From Sulfuricurvum sp. PC08-66 (GTDB lineage Bacteria > Campylobacterota > Campylobacteria > Campylobacterales > Sulfurimonadaceae), in assembly GCA_000830255.1 (NCBI GenBank), contig JQIT01000005.1, positions 62,001 to 126,000 on the forward strand: a DNA stretch of 64,000 nt, in the 5' to 3' direction. Within the stretch, counting starts at the first letter, position 1. The number at the start of each line of letters is the position of its first letter. The notes under the pieces are model-generated. The model was not told where the DNA came from and ran no database searches. It saw only the letters and a list, made by a program, of their open reading frames with translations. Shown here piece after piece: positions 17,858-26,146 of this stretch. Both the position numbers and the translations under genes were made by a program.

Positions 17858-19054
17858 TTAGCCTACGAAGAGTGCTTTGTGTCGTCGATAATAGAGTGAC
17901 ATTCCCAAAAATAGCGCTCCCAAAACAGCCGTCGTTTGCGGTAGCGTGAAGTGCGCATACTCAAAGAGCGCTCCCACCAAGAACGACCCTAAGACGCTCA
18001 TACTCATGAAGGTCATTTCGTTGTAGCTCATGACGCGCCCCAAATAGGCGTGGTCGGTCGCCTCTTGAAGCATGGCGTAGGAGAGTGACCATATCGAGGT
18101 GGTCAAAAAGCCTACCAAAAAGACCGCAATGAGCGAGGGGTAAAAATAGGGTTGCATCAGAGCCCAAAAAAGTATCGAGACGCCTTGGAGTGCCATGACG
18201 ATATCGAGATTGGTTTTGCGGATGTAGCGCCCCACGAGAAGTGGTCCTAGGGTGAGTCCTATGGCACGAATGGCGTTGACCAGTCCGATGCTTAGCGCCA
18301 CAGCAATCGTCTCTTTGTAGAGCACATCGGCTAATAGTGCTACCAAAGCATCGTAGGCGGTCAACCCTACGCTTGCATGCACGAAGAGCAAATAGCGCAC
18401 CTTTTTGTCGTGCAAAATATAGCGAGCGCCGTCGATGATTTGGGTGACGAAAGAGCCTATTTGTGGGGCTTTGGGGATGCGCACATCGATAGAGGCAAAG
18501 AGGCTAATTGCCACGACGAAAAAGAGCAAATCGACCACGATAGCGGTCGATACACCCCAAAACTCTACCACTACGCCCCCTAGTGCCATGCCCACAGTGT
18601 AGGTAATCGCCCAAATCATGGAGTGCAGTTCGTTGGCTTGTTTGAGTGCGAGGCTATCTAGCAACTGTGGCAAGAGGCTCATCTCGGCAGTGAAATAAAA
18701 ACTCGCTGCTCCCATGCGCAAAAAGAGTAGCGTCAAAAGCAACCACGCCAACGCCAAGCTATCGATGAAAAGCAATCCTGCCGTAGCGACAAGCTCCACG
18801 ACCAAAAGCGTAAGCATCAACGGCTTGAAGGGCATGCGGTCGATGATGACACCCACGATGGGTGCTTGCAAAATACCAGGTAAAAAACTCATGATAGCGA
18901 CCCACGAAATGAGCATAGGCGAAGCGCCCAAGCGGGTCATAAGGACATAAACAGCCACCATACTAAACCACGTCCCCAAATAGGCGACGAACTGTATGGC
19001 AGAGAGACGCGCTACGATGGGATGACGACGTAGCAATTCAAGGTAGGCGCGCAT
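17858..19054 (-). CDS. MFS permease
   Basis: This 398-residue integral membrane protein shows about 12 TM helices in two halves and an MFS-type loop between helices 2 and 3 (VGVIIDRMPFKPLML). Such proteins of the enterobactin-exporter/macrolide-efflux type (MFS_3-like) usually export drugs or siderophores; the substrate is not visible. It starts at 19054, behind AGGAG that overlaps the stop codon of a 35-residue ORF, so it may be coupled to that ORF. A pentapeptide protein and a thioredoxin-like protein lie further upstream on the same strand, but the intervening gap of about 170 bases leaves an independent promoter possible. Confidence 0.85.
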   Translation of the reverse strand: MRAYLELLRRHPIVARLSAIQFVAYLGTWFSMVAVYVLMTRLGASPMLISWVAIMSFLPGILQAPIVGVIIDRMPFKPLMLTLLVVELVATAGLLFIDSLALAWLLLTLLFLRMGAASFYFTAEMSLLPQLLDSLALKQANELHSMIWAITYTVGMALGGVVVEFWGVSTAIVVDLLFFVVAISLFASIDVRIPKAPQIGSFVTQIIDGARYILHDKKVRYLLFVHASVGLTAYDALVALLADVLYKETIAVALSIGLVNAIRAIGLTLGPLLVGRYIRKTNLDIVMALQGVSILFWALMQPYFYPSLIAVFLVGFLTTSIWSLSYAMLQEATDHAYLGRVMSYNEMTFMSMSVLGSFLVGALFEYAHFTLPQTTAVLGALFLGMSLYYRRHKALFVG

Positions 19055-19069
19055 AAAGGGGAGGGACTC

Positions 19070-19177
19070 CTAGAAGAGTTTGTGAGAGAGACGAATCAAA
19101 AAGGTCTCGACAGCGTGCATAAAGTGCGCGAATTTCATCGCGAACGAGTCGTGGTGCATAGGTAGAGAGGTTTTCAT
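19070..19177 (-). CDS. Candidate 35-residue small protein
   Basis: A short ORF starts with ATG at 19177 behind an excellent ribosome-binding site (AAGGAG, complement of 19184-19189, six-base spacer) and ends at TAG 19070-19072. The product begins MKTSLPMHHDSFAMKFAHF and continues as an amphipathic, His-rich helix to the C-terminal HKLF. Its stop codon overlaps a GGAG that serves the downstream permease gene. Small membrane-peripheral proteins next to transporters can act as regulators. The initiation signal is the main evidence; no homologue is recognised. The overlapping longer frames on either strand lack such a start signal. Confidence 0.5.
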   Translation of the reverse strand: MKTSLPMHHDSFAMKFAHFMHAVETFLIRLSHKLF

Positions 19178-19224
19178 GTAACGCTCCTTGTGTAGGTACC
19201 ACAAGAGAGCAAGAGTTATGCCAT

Positions 19225-19824
19225 CTATGGTAGGCAGTGCATGTTGCCTTGTAGGAGTGCCTCTTCGCTTTTGGCATGCTCACATTGCGCTTGGGTGAGG
19301 GTGGCATCGAGGAAGCGTGTCTCCCACAGTAGCGTCTCATCGAGCATCGAGCTACGCACATCGACAAAAGCCAAAAGCGCATCGCCCAATTCGCTACGCG
19401 TGAGTATCGTGTGGTCGAAATACGCGTGTGAAAAGTCAGCTTTCCACGCCTTGGTATCGCGCAAATTAGCATGGGTCAAATCGGAGTGCTCCATGTGTGC
19501 CCCTTTGATATTGGCGCTTTGGGCATCGAGGTAGGAGAGATTGGCATCGCGTAGATTGGTTTTCCAGAAAATCGTCCCGTGTGCACGAGCGTGGTCGAGT
19601 CGTGTGCCGTTGAGATCTGCCATAAAAAAATTGGCATTATCAAGCTTGGCGTGGGAGAGATTGGCTCCTGAAATGTCAAAGCCTGAAAAATCTTGGTCAC
19701 GTAAATCGGCACCGCTTAGGTCGCATGCAGGGCACTCTTGGTTCTGGATAAGCGCATCCACATCGGCTTGGCTAAAGCCCCAAAGCATCGTGAGCGCAAG
19801 CAAAAAGAGCCAAAAAATTCTCAT
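19225..19824 (-). CDS. Exported pentapeptide-repeat protein
   Basis: This 199-residue protein begins with a signal peptide (MRIFWLFLLALTMLWGFSQA). From about residue 40 on it consists of pentapeptide repeats of the A(D/N)LXX type: ADLRDQDFSGFDISGANLSH, ANFFMADLNGTRLDHA, ANLSYLDAQSANIKGAHMEH and so on. These fold into a right-handed quadrilateral beta-helix. Cytoplasmic relatives protect gyrase or act as scaffolds; an exported one probably has a structural or binding role in the periplasm. Two cysteines (CPACDLSG) precede the repeats. Its start overlaps the stop codon of the thioredoxin-like gene by four bases (ATGA), so the two are translated as a unit and may work together in the periplasm. 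Confidence 0.88.
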   Translation of the reverse strand: MRIFWLFLLALTMLWGFSQADVDALIQNQECPACDLSGADLRDQDFSGFDISGANLSHAKLDNANFFMADLNGTRLDHARAHGTIFWKTNLRDANLSYLDAQSANIKGAHMEHSDLTHANLRDTKAWKADFSHAYFDHTILTRSELGDALLAFVDVRSSMLDETLLWETRFLDATLTQAQCEHAKSEEALLQGNMHCLP

Positions 19825-20216
19825 CGAAGTACCTTTTGGGCATTACGTAGGATAGGGGCGAAGAGGGGCGCTTTGCGCGAACCCACGACCTTTTCGATGA
19901 GCGTGCCATCAGGCGCGACGAGAAAGAGTGTAGGAATTCCAAAGTAATCAAACCCATCGATAAGCGTATCGATATTGACATCGCGCTCGACGACGACAAA
20001 ATCGCGCGCCAATAGCGGTGCGATAGCAGGGTCGTGAAAGACCTTCTGCTTCATATAGCGGCACTCAGGACACCCTACAGCGGTGTAGAGATAGAGAGTG
20101 ATTTTGCCCTTTTGTTGGGCGGCTAAAAAGTCAGCATCAGTGAGCAGGGGTGCGCCCCATGCCGCGATGGCAAGTAGAAAAACTCCAAAAAGCGTGCGCA
20201 CGTTACAGTGTTTCAA
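19821..20216 (-). CDS. Periplasmic thioredoxin-fold protein (CPEC active site)
   Basis: This 131-residue protein has a signal peptide (VRTLFGVFLLAIAAWGAP), then a thioredoxin fold with active-site C49-P-E-C52 in YTAVGCPECRYMKQ and a cis-proline GIPTLF near residue 95. It belongs to the DsbD-gamma/SoxW/thioredoxin_2-like group that reduces disulfides or assists cytochrome or sulfur-oxidation protein maturation. The exact partner is unknown. The start at 20216 overlaps the end of leuA by 14 bases, so expression is likely coupled to leuA, although the functions look unrelated. A later GTG would shorten the N-terminus by five residues and still leave a signal peptide. The pentapeptide gene overlaps its stop. 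Confidence 0.85.
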   Translation of the reverse strand: MKHCNVRTLFGVFLLAIAAWGAPLLTDADFLAAQQKGKITLYLYTAVGCPECRYMKQKVFHDPAIAPLLARDFVVVERDVNIDTLIDGFDYFGIPTLFLVAPDGTLIEKVVGSRKAPLFAPILRNAQKVLR

Positions 20217-21873
20217 ACATCAAGTTCAGTGCGCAAAAGAGCGCTTTGACCGATGCGATGGTGGTGTTGTTGTCGCGTCCTACACCGAAAAGCGTCTCGC
20301 CTTTGGCGTTTTCGACCTCGATATAGGCGATGGCTTGGGCGCTACTGCTTTTGCCTCGTGAGTGCTCCGAAAAGGAGTTGATACTAAAATCATCGCGGTA
20401 GATTTGGGTCAGCGCATTTTTGCATGCGTCGATGGGACCGTTGCCACTGCCGCTTGCGGTGTGTAGATTGGTCTTGTACTCAAACGCCAAAAGAACCGTA
20501 ATCTCTCCCTCCTCCTCGATACGCGAGGTGACCTCAAATTTTTTGAATTTGAGCACAGGATTGGGACGGAAATAGTGCGCTTCGAAAATAGAGAGAATTC
20601 CCTCTTTGGTAATCTCTTTGCCACTTTTGTCGGTGGCATCTTGCACTAATGCGCCTACTTCTGGGTGCATCGCTTTGGGGAGGATATAGCCGAAATCCTC
20701 TTCGAGAATATAGGCTACGCCCCCTTTGCCACTTTGGCTATTGATGCGGATGATATCCTCATAGGTGCGTCCCACATCGCTAGGGTCGATGGGCAAATAG
20801 GGCACCTCCCAAATACCATCAGTGCGCTCTTTTTGGTACGCCATGCCCTTCTTGATGGCATCTTGGTGTGAGCCTGAGAAGGCGGTGTAGACCAGTTTGC
20901 CCACATAGGGGTGGCGCACATGCGTGGCGATATTGGTGACGCGCTCGACCACCGAAATGACATGGTCGACGTTGCTAAAGTCGAGGTGACTCTCTACCCC
21001 TTGGGTTGACATATTGAGTGCCAAGGTGATGATATCGACATTGCCTGTGCGCTCGCCGTTGGCTAGCAATGTCCCCTCGACACGGTCTGCCCCCGCCATT
21101 AGCGCCAACTCCGTAGCCGCCACAGAGGTGCCACGGTCGTTGTGCGTGTGGGTCGAGATGAGCACATGCTCGCGGTGGTGTAGCTCTCGCCCCATCCACT
21201 CTACCATGTCGGCGTAGGTGTTGGGCGTCGCCATCTCTACGGTCGCAGGCAAATTGAGGATGACAGGACGCGCGGCACTGATGCCCCAGCGTGCAGTCAC
21301 GGCATTACAAATATCGCGTGCGAACTCTAGCTCTGTGCCTGTGAAGCTCTCAGGAGAGTACTCCAAAAAGATTTGGGTATCGGTGGTCGATTCAAATTTT
21401 TTGATGAGGTCTACCCCTGCCAAAGCGATATCGATAATCTCTTTTTGCTCTTTTTTGAAGACGATTTTGCGTTGTGCTGTCGAGGTAGAGTTGTAGAGGT
21501 GGACAATCGCCTTTTTGACCCCACGAAGTGCCTCGAAAGTGCGTTCTATGAGGTGCTCACGTGCTTGTACCAAGACCTGAATGCGTACATCATCGGGGAT
21601 GAGGTGCTGTTCTACGAGGGTGCGTAGGAAGTCAAACTCGACCTGACTGGCGCTGGGGAAACCTACTTCGATATCTTTGAATCCTATTTTGAGAAGGAGT
21701 TTAAAAAGCTCGATTTTTTGTTCCAAATTCATGGGTGTCACGAGGGCTTGGTTGCCGTCGCGCAAATCCACACTGCACCAAATAGGTGCTTGTTCGATAA
21801 CGTGATCGGGCCATGTTCGGTTGTGTAGTGCTACGCGACCGAAGGGACGATATTTTGCGGTATCAAAACGCAT
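20203..21873 (-). CDS. leuA: 2-isopropylmalate synthase LeuA (long, type 2 form)
   Basis: This enzyme condenses acetyl-CoA with 2-ketoisovalerate, the first committed step of leucine synthesis. The 556 residues begin with substrate and metal motifs PIWCSVDLRDGNQALV and continue through the TIM barrel with ISTHTHNDRGTSVAATELAL and GTLLANGERTGNVDI. The C-terminal part from about 430 is the LeuA regulatory domain for leucine feedback. The N-terminal YRPFGRVALHNRTWPDHVIE is typical of the type 2 form. The promoter is a TATAAT box followed by CGCGCC about 30 bases upstream. No other leu gene is in the window. The thioredoxin-like gene overlaps its 3' end. Confidence 0.95.
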   Translation of the reverse strand: MRFDTAKYRPFGRVALHNRTWPDHVIEQAPIWCSVDLRDGNQALVTPMNLEQKIELFKLLLKIGFKDIEVGFPSASQVEFDFLRTLVEQHLIPDDVRIQVLVQAREHLIERTFEALRGVKKAIVHLYNSTSTAQRKIVFKKEQKEIIDIALAGVDLIKKFESTTDTQIFLEYSPESFTGTELEFARDICNAVTARWGISAARPVILNLPATVEMATPNTYADMVEWMGRELHHREHVLISTHTHNDRGTSVAATELALMAGADRVEGTLLANGERTGNVDIITLALNMSTQGVESHLDFSNVDHVISVVERVTNIATHVRHPYVGKLVYTAFSGSHQDAIKKGMAYQKERTDGIWEVPYLPIDPSDVGRTYEDIIRINSQSGKGGVAYILEEDFGYILPKAMHPEVGALVQDATDKSGKEITKEGILSIFEAHYFRPNPVLKFKKFEVTSRIEEEGEITVLLAFEYKTNLHTASGSGNGPIDACKNALTQIYRDDFSINSFSEHSRGKSSSAQAIAYIEVENAKGETLFGVGRDNNTTIASVKALFCALNLMFETL

Positions 21874-21902
21874 TTTTTCTCCTTTTCAAAATGGGTGTTA
21901 GG

Positions 21903-21914
21903 GGCGCGATTATA
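21903..21914 (-). promoter_or_regulatory. Promoter core of leuA
   Basis: The complement reads TATAATCGCGCC, a perfect -10 followed at once by a GC-rich discriminator. The leader is about 20 bases, with AAAGGAG before the leuA ATG. It is divergent from the mnmG promoter about 30 bases away. Confidence 0.6.
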
Positions 21915-21942
21915 ACGAACTTAACGTTAAATAGATTTTCGA

Positions 21943-21955
21943 TAAAATCGTGCAC
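21943..21955 (+). promoter_or_regulatory. Promoter core of mnmG
   Basis: TAAAAT (21943-21948) is followed by CGTGCAC. The mnmG ATG at 21979 lies about 24 bases past the expected start site. The -35 is weak. Confidence 0.45.
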
Positions 21956-21978
21956 TTTTTTGGAATTTGGAAAACATT

Positions 21979-23856
21979 ATGAACTATGAAATTATCGTCG
22001 TAGGTGGTGGACACGCGGGTATCGAGGCGGCTTTGGCAGGTGCACGCATGGGGCACAAAACCGCGCTTATCTCGATGTTGGCTGAAAATATCGGAGCCAC
22101 TTCGTGCAATCCCGCCATCGGGGGACTTGCCAAGGGGCATCTGGTCAAGGAGATCGACGCATTGGGCGGTCAAATGGGGCTTGTCACCGATGAGGTGGGG
22201 TTGCAGTTTCGTCTGCTCAACGAGTCCAAGGGTCCCGCTGTGCGAGGCTCTCGCGCCCAAATCGACATGGACCGTTACCGCGTCGTGATGCGCGATATAT
22301 GTCTGAACACCCCCAATCTCGAAGTACTCCAAGAGACGGTCGAGGAGCTACTCATCGAAGAGGGGCAGGTACGTGGCGTGGTGACGCAACTGGCTAATCG
22401 CTACGAAGCGCCCAAAGTTATCCTGACCGCAGGGACATTTCTGGATGGGACGGTGCATGTGGGTGAGAGCCAAATCAAGGCAGGGCGTTTTGGAGAGTTT
22501 GCCGCGATAGGATTGAGTGCCTCGATGAAGAGGGCAGGACTCACGCTAGGACGGCTCAAAACAGGAACGTGCCCTCGTATCGACAGCTCCACCATCGACT
22601 ATTCGGTCATGGAGCGTCAAGAGGGCGATGCCAATCCCTCCCCCTTTTCGTTTCGCACTGACAAGGCGGTGTTTGCCGCCAAAAAACAGCTGCCTTGTTA
22701 TGTGACCTACACCAATGCCACGACGCACGAAATTATCGAGAGCAATTTCTACCGCGCGCCCCTTTTCATCGGGCAAATCGAAGGGGTGGGACCGCGCTAT
22801 TGCCCCTCTATCGAGGACAAAATCAACCGCTTTGCCGACAAAGAGCGACACCATCTCTTTCTGGAGCCACAAACCGCCCAACACACCGAAATCTACATCA
22901 ACGGCATGTCCACCTCCCTGCCACCCGATGTCCAACGCGACATGGTGCGCTCAGTACGCGGTATGGAAAATGCCCGCATCGTGCGCTACGGCTACGCCAT
23001 AGAGTATGACTACGTAGACCCTACCCAACTGCACCACACCTTCGAGACCAAAGCCATCACGGGACTCTACACCGCAGGGCAAATCAACGGTACCACAGGC
23101 TACGAAGAGGCAGCCGCACAGGGACTCATGGCAGGGATTAATGCCGCGCTTTCATTAGAGGGCAAAGCGCCACTCGTGTTGCGCCGTGACGAGGCGTACA
23201 TCGGTGTACTCATCGATGATTTGGTCACCAAAGGCACCAAGGAGCCGTACCGTATGTTCACCTCGCGTGCGGAGTATCGACTCATGCTACGTGAAGAGAA
23301 TGCGGATGTGCGATTGGGGCATTATGGACATGCACTAGGGTTGCTAAACGATGCTGAGTTCGCGCGGGTCGAGGCGAAAAAGGCGGCGATTGCGCAAGGG
23401 ATGAGACTCTTGGAAGAGACGATTGTCACGCCGCACAAAGCCTTTTTGGAGGAGTTGGCATCGATGGATGAGGGGCATATCACCGAAAAGATGCCACTGC
23501 TTATGATAGCCGCACGCAAATCCTTCACACTGGAAAAATTGCTTCGATTGTTGCCACAATTGGCGCATTTGGAGGAGAGTGTCTTGTCGGAGATTTTGGT
23601 CGAGGCCAAATACGCCCGCTACATCGAGAAACAAAACGAGGATTTGGTACGCATGAAAAAGTGGCTACATGTCCCTATCCCTGCGGATTTTGTCTATGCC
23701 ACTATCGATGGACTCTCCAAGGAGATAGTCGAAAAGCTCAACGCCATTCGTCCACCCAACCTCGATGCAGCAAGTCGCATAAGCGGCGTCACACCTGCGG
23801 CTATCGAGATACTCCAAATTTTTCTAAAAGTGCAAGCAAAAAACAATAAAGTTTGA
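21979..23856 (+). CDS. mnmG: tRNA uridine-5-carboxymethylaminomethyl modification enzyme MnmG (GidA)
   Basis: MnmG, with MnmE, uses FAD, methylene-tetrahydrofolate and glycine or ammonium to modify U34 in the wobble position of several tRNAs. The protein opens with the FAD-binding motif [20 protein letters not shown] and carries [51 protein letters not shown] (containing a conserved cysteine) and [13 protein letters not shown]. The C-terminal helical region for MnmE and tRNA binding is present. The ATG at 21979 gives 625 residues, the usual length; an in-frame TTG at 21967 is less likely because [11 protein letters not shown] is the typical N-terminus. It converges on the GT51 gene with 26 bases between the stop codons. 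Confidence 0.96.
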   Translation: MNYEIIVVGGGHAGIEAALAGARMGHKTALISMLAENIGATSCNPAIGGLAKGHLVKEIDALGGQMGLVTDEVGLQFRLLNESKGPAVRGSRAQIDMDRYRVVMRDICLNTPNLEVLQETVEELLIEEGQVRGVVTQLANRYEAPKVILTAGTFLDGTVHVGESQIKAGRFGEFAAIGLSASMKRAGLTLGRLKTGTCPRIDSSTIDYSVMERQEGDANPSPFSFRTDKAVFAAKKQLPCYVTYTNATTHEIIESNFYRAPLFIGQIEGVGPRYCPSIEDKINRFADKERHHLFLEPQTAQHTEIYINGMSTSLPPDVQRDMVRSVRGMENARIVRYGYAIEYDYVDPTQLHHTFETKAITGLYTAGQINGTTGYEEAAAQGLMAGINAALSLEGKAPLVLRRDEAYIGVLIDDLVTKGTKEPYRMFTSRAEYRLMLREENADVRLGHYGHALGLLNDAEFARVEAKKAAIAQGMRLLEETIVTPHKAFLEELASMDEGHITEKMPLLMIAARKSFTLEKLLRLLPQLAHLEESVLSEILVEAKYARYIEKQNEDLVRMKKWLHVPIPADFVYATIDGLSKEIVEKLNAIRPPNLDAASRISGVTPAAIEILQIFLKVQAKNNKV

Positions 23857-23882
23857 GAATGAAAATAGAATGAAGATTTTTA

Positions 23883-25265
23883 TTATTTTGGTGCTTTTGT
23901 ATTTGTTATTTTAAGTAACATATTTCTCATATTTTCAAATTCTTCATTCTGTGTATAAATCTTTTTATTTTTTATTGCTTGTGCATAAATTTTAACCAAT
24001 TCAATAATGTCATTTTCATGCATTAAGCCTTTTTCTTTTGCTGTCTTAACTGTTTGAATGATTTTATTAGATAATAATTTCGATCTTATATTGGATACAC
24101 GTTCAATTAAAAAGAATGATTCTGCCAATGAAGGTTCCTTTATGTGTTTTCCAAAAAACCAATTCATGCCTTCAAGGATTCCAAAAATTCCTTTTTCAAA
24201 TCTAACGGAGGATAAATATATATTAATAATTTCATTTTTTGACAACACTTTTTCTAGCCATAAAGCCAAAAAAATTTCAACAATTTTACGACGGTATGTT
24301 TTATGTAAATCATGAATAAATAAAGTTCTCGCTACTTGTTGAGTAATAGTTGAACCACCAGATTTACGTTTTATTCGCAAAATACCTAATAAGCCTCTTC
24401 CTATAGCCTTGAAGCTAATGCCATAGTGCTTGAAAAACTCTTTGTCCTCAACAAAAATAAGAATCTTCTGTAAATTGGTTAAATCAATATTTTGACGACT
24501 TGTTTCATAAGTAGCTAATTTGGCTCTGTAAATAACATATTCGACATTTTCCACAATTGACAGATATAGAGTCTTTGCAATATCACATGTTAATAAATAT
24601 ATCGGATGTTCATGTGTGTCAAGTAGAGACGTTCTGTAAATATAAGCTAAAAATACATACCAAATAAATACACAGAGAATAATTATTACCCATGTAGGCA
24701 AAAAAATGAAATAAATTTCATGGTTCTTTGCTAAAGCAGCCAATAAAAAGAATAAAACAGCACTAGAAATTAAAGATAAAATATAGAACGGATAAGCAAC
24801 GTAGGTATGCCAACCAGAAAAAAGTTTTACAGCAAATGGTTGGTCTGCACCTTCAATACGCCAATTCGGTAAAACTAATTGTATATGCCCAAATGATAAG
24901 CCTAGCATTCTTCTTAGAACAATTACTTTTCTTGCTGCAAATACAATTGATTTTTGTCTGTCTGCAAAATATTTTAAAGTAATAACTGAAAATATAATAG
25001 TGGCAAATATAAATAAAGAAAACATGACATACGTCGGAACTACGTTTCCAAAGATATTTGAAATTTTTTCACTTGAGCCAACAACTAATGAGCCTAAAGC
25101 TGCTGCTGCAACTAATGTAATATTTGATGCATTTAGAAATACACGTTCTTCTGCTTCTAATGTTTTAGCAGCCACTTTATACTCTTCAAGTGCAATGTCT
25201 CGCTCTTTAAAATGATAAGATGGATAATGTTGTTTCCAAGAATGACTATTTTCTTCTTCAATCAT
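23883..25265 (-). CDS. Four-TM membrane protein with C-terminal GT51 peptidoglycan glycosyltransferase domain
   Basis: This 460-residue protein has a charged N-terminal helix (1-45), TM helices at about 46-64, 78-98, 155-178 and 186-208, then a GT51 lysozyme-like glycosyltransferase domain from about 262 to 400. GT motifs are intact: catalytic E273 in FVEDKEFFKHYG, GGSTITQQVARTLF (303-316), second glutamate E330 in YRRKIVEIFLALW, then LSKNEIINIYLSSVRF. There is no transpeptidase domain. Ordinary monofunctional enzymes (MtgA) have a single TM anchor of about 20 residues, so the four-TM head is unusual; the first TM pair with a long helix resembles SLATT-type sensors only loosely. The gene is far more AT-rich than its surroundings, which suggests transfer. 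It stands alone, so a role in cell-wall repair or defence is only inference. Confidence 0.8.
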   Translation of the reverse strand: MIEEENSHSWKQHYPSYHFKERDIALEEYKVAAKTLEAEERVFLNASNITLVAAAALGSLVVGSSEKISNIFGNVVPTYVMFSLFIFATIIFSVITLKYFADRQKSIVFAARKVIVLRRMLGLSFGHIQLVLPNWRIEGADQPFAVKLFSGWHTYVAYPFYILSLISSAVLFFLLAALAKNHEIYFIFLPTWVIIILCVFIWYVFLAYIYRTSLLDTHEHPIYLLTCDIAKTLYLSIVENVEYVIYRAKLATYETSRQNIDLTNLQKILIFVEDKEFFKHYGISFKAIGRGLLGILRIKRKSGGSTITQQVARTLFIHDLHKTYRRKIVEIFLALWLEKVLSKNEIINIYLSSVRFEKGIFGILEGMNWFFGKHIKEPSLAESFFLIERVSNIRSKLLSNKIIQTVKTAKEKGLMHENDIIELVKIYAQAIKNKKIYTQNEEFENMRNMLLKITNTKAPK

Positions 25266-25328
25266 GTTGTTCCTCTGAGCTACTATCTGTGTTGATTATT
25301 TTCTATAACAATGGAATGCTTGAAATTT

Positions 25329-25544
25329 TTATGCTTCAAATGCTGACTTATTAAATAATCTAATAGTTTTTAACACGCTGTACCCTTGGCTCTCGAGAAC
25401 ACGACCTATCATTTCACGGTTTATCTCTTCCTCATCGACGACGATAACAAGCTTATTTCCCACATTGTCCCCAAAAGAATTATTTGTTGCAGTTATTGTA
25501 CACTCAAATTCATCTGTGTAAAAAAGAATATTGTGGGCGGCTGA
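25329..25544 (-). pseudogene. Remnant of a response-regulator receiver domain
   Basis: The minus-strand frame from 25544 to the stop at 25329-25331 contains KLVIVVDEEEINREMIGRVL and continues ESQGYSVLKT. This is the first strand, acidic pair and helix 1 of a receiver (REC) domain, close to the ILVVDDDEINREMLxRxLExQGY pattern. Before it comes a segment like the end of a histidine-kinase ATPase domain (FECTITATNNS). After SVLKT the similarity stops, and the frame ends after 12 more codons, so the phosphoacceptor Asp is missing. No good start codon exists, except a GTG directly before KLVIVV. This is best read as the stump of a hybrid kinase/regulator gene left beside the AT-rich island. Confidence 0.6.
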
Positions 25545-26057
25545 TTACTCCATCCACCAACCGAAGATGAATTTGAATCCGAAGTGCGTAAAAGTGCTCA
25601 TGCGCCCATCGTCCCAAAAGCTGTAGCTAGCGCCAATTTGCCATACGTTGTTCCATAAGTCTGTGGTGCCACCGTATTGGATGAGACCTAGCTCTAGCCA
25701 GAGATTGATTTTGGTACGAGCGTGGGTGAAATCGCGCAGAGCGCCCGTCCCCACACCTACATGCAGCGCGTTGGATTTGAGAACCCCACTCCCTCTAATA
25801 TGCAGTGGCACTCCCACATCAAACCCAGCGCCACTGATGTAGCCGTCGTCTAGCGTAGGGCGGTAATTGAGTATCGAGGAGAGGCGTATATCCCAAAAAG
25901 CGTTGAGCGGTTTTTGGTAAACCAGAGGGGCGATATTGACATCGAGTCCTGCGTAGGAATCGATAGTGATTGAGGGGTCTAGCCCCAAGAGGGTTTTGTG
26001 TCCTTGGGCATGGAGCATGCCCACTAAAAATATGAGTATCCATACAATGCGTCTCAT
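25545..26057 (-). CDS. Small outer-membrane beta-barrel-like protein
   Basis: This 170-residue protein has a signal peptide (MRRIVWILIFLVGMLHAQG). The mature part alternates polar and hydrophobic residues with many Gly and aromatic residues (ITIDSYAGLDVNIAPLVYQ, LHVGVGTGALRDFT, LWLELGLIQYGG, FTHFGFKFIFGWW), as in 8-strand barrels. It ends in WWME rather than the usual terminal aromatic residue. No family is recognised. It reads in the same direction as the porin-like gene upstream, with about 90 bases between them. Its stop codon directly precedes the receiver-domain remnant in the same frame. Confidence 0.6.
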   Translation of the reverse strand: MRRIVWILIFLVGMLHAQGHKTLLGLDPSITIDSYAGLDVNIAPLVYQKPLNAFWDIRLSSILNYRPTLDDGYISGAGFDVGVPLHIRGSGVLKSNALHVGVGTGALRDFTHARTKINLWLELGLIQYGGTTDLWNNVWQIGASYSFWDDGRMSTFTHFGFKFIFGWWME

Positions 26058-26146
26058 GTGCGACCTCCAATGAGAGAAGTCGCATACTCTAACCCAAAGA
26101 TGTCACACAAATGTCCACGCTTTGGGGAGGCAAAAGCGTCGAAAAA

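Noticed and set aside
19038-19472. 144-codon minus-strand ORF overlapping the pentapeptide gene
   Set aside because: It overlaps the pentapeptide repeats in another frame and has no start signal; the 35-codon ORF inside its span has a far better initiation site.
23866-25331. Imperfect repeat (AATAGAATG...ATTTTTAT near 23866 and AATGGAATG...ATTTTTAT near 25309) as boundaries of the GT51 island
   Set aside because: The copies differ by several gaps and mismatches in AT-rich DNA, so chance similarity cannot be excluded.
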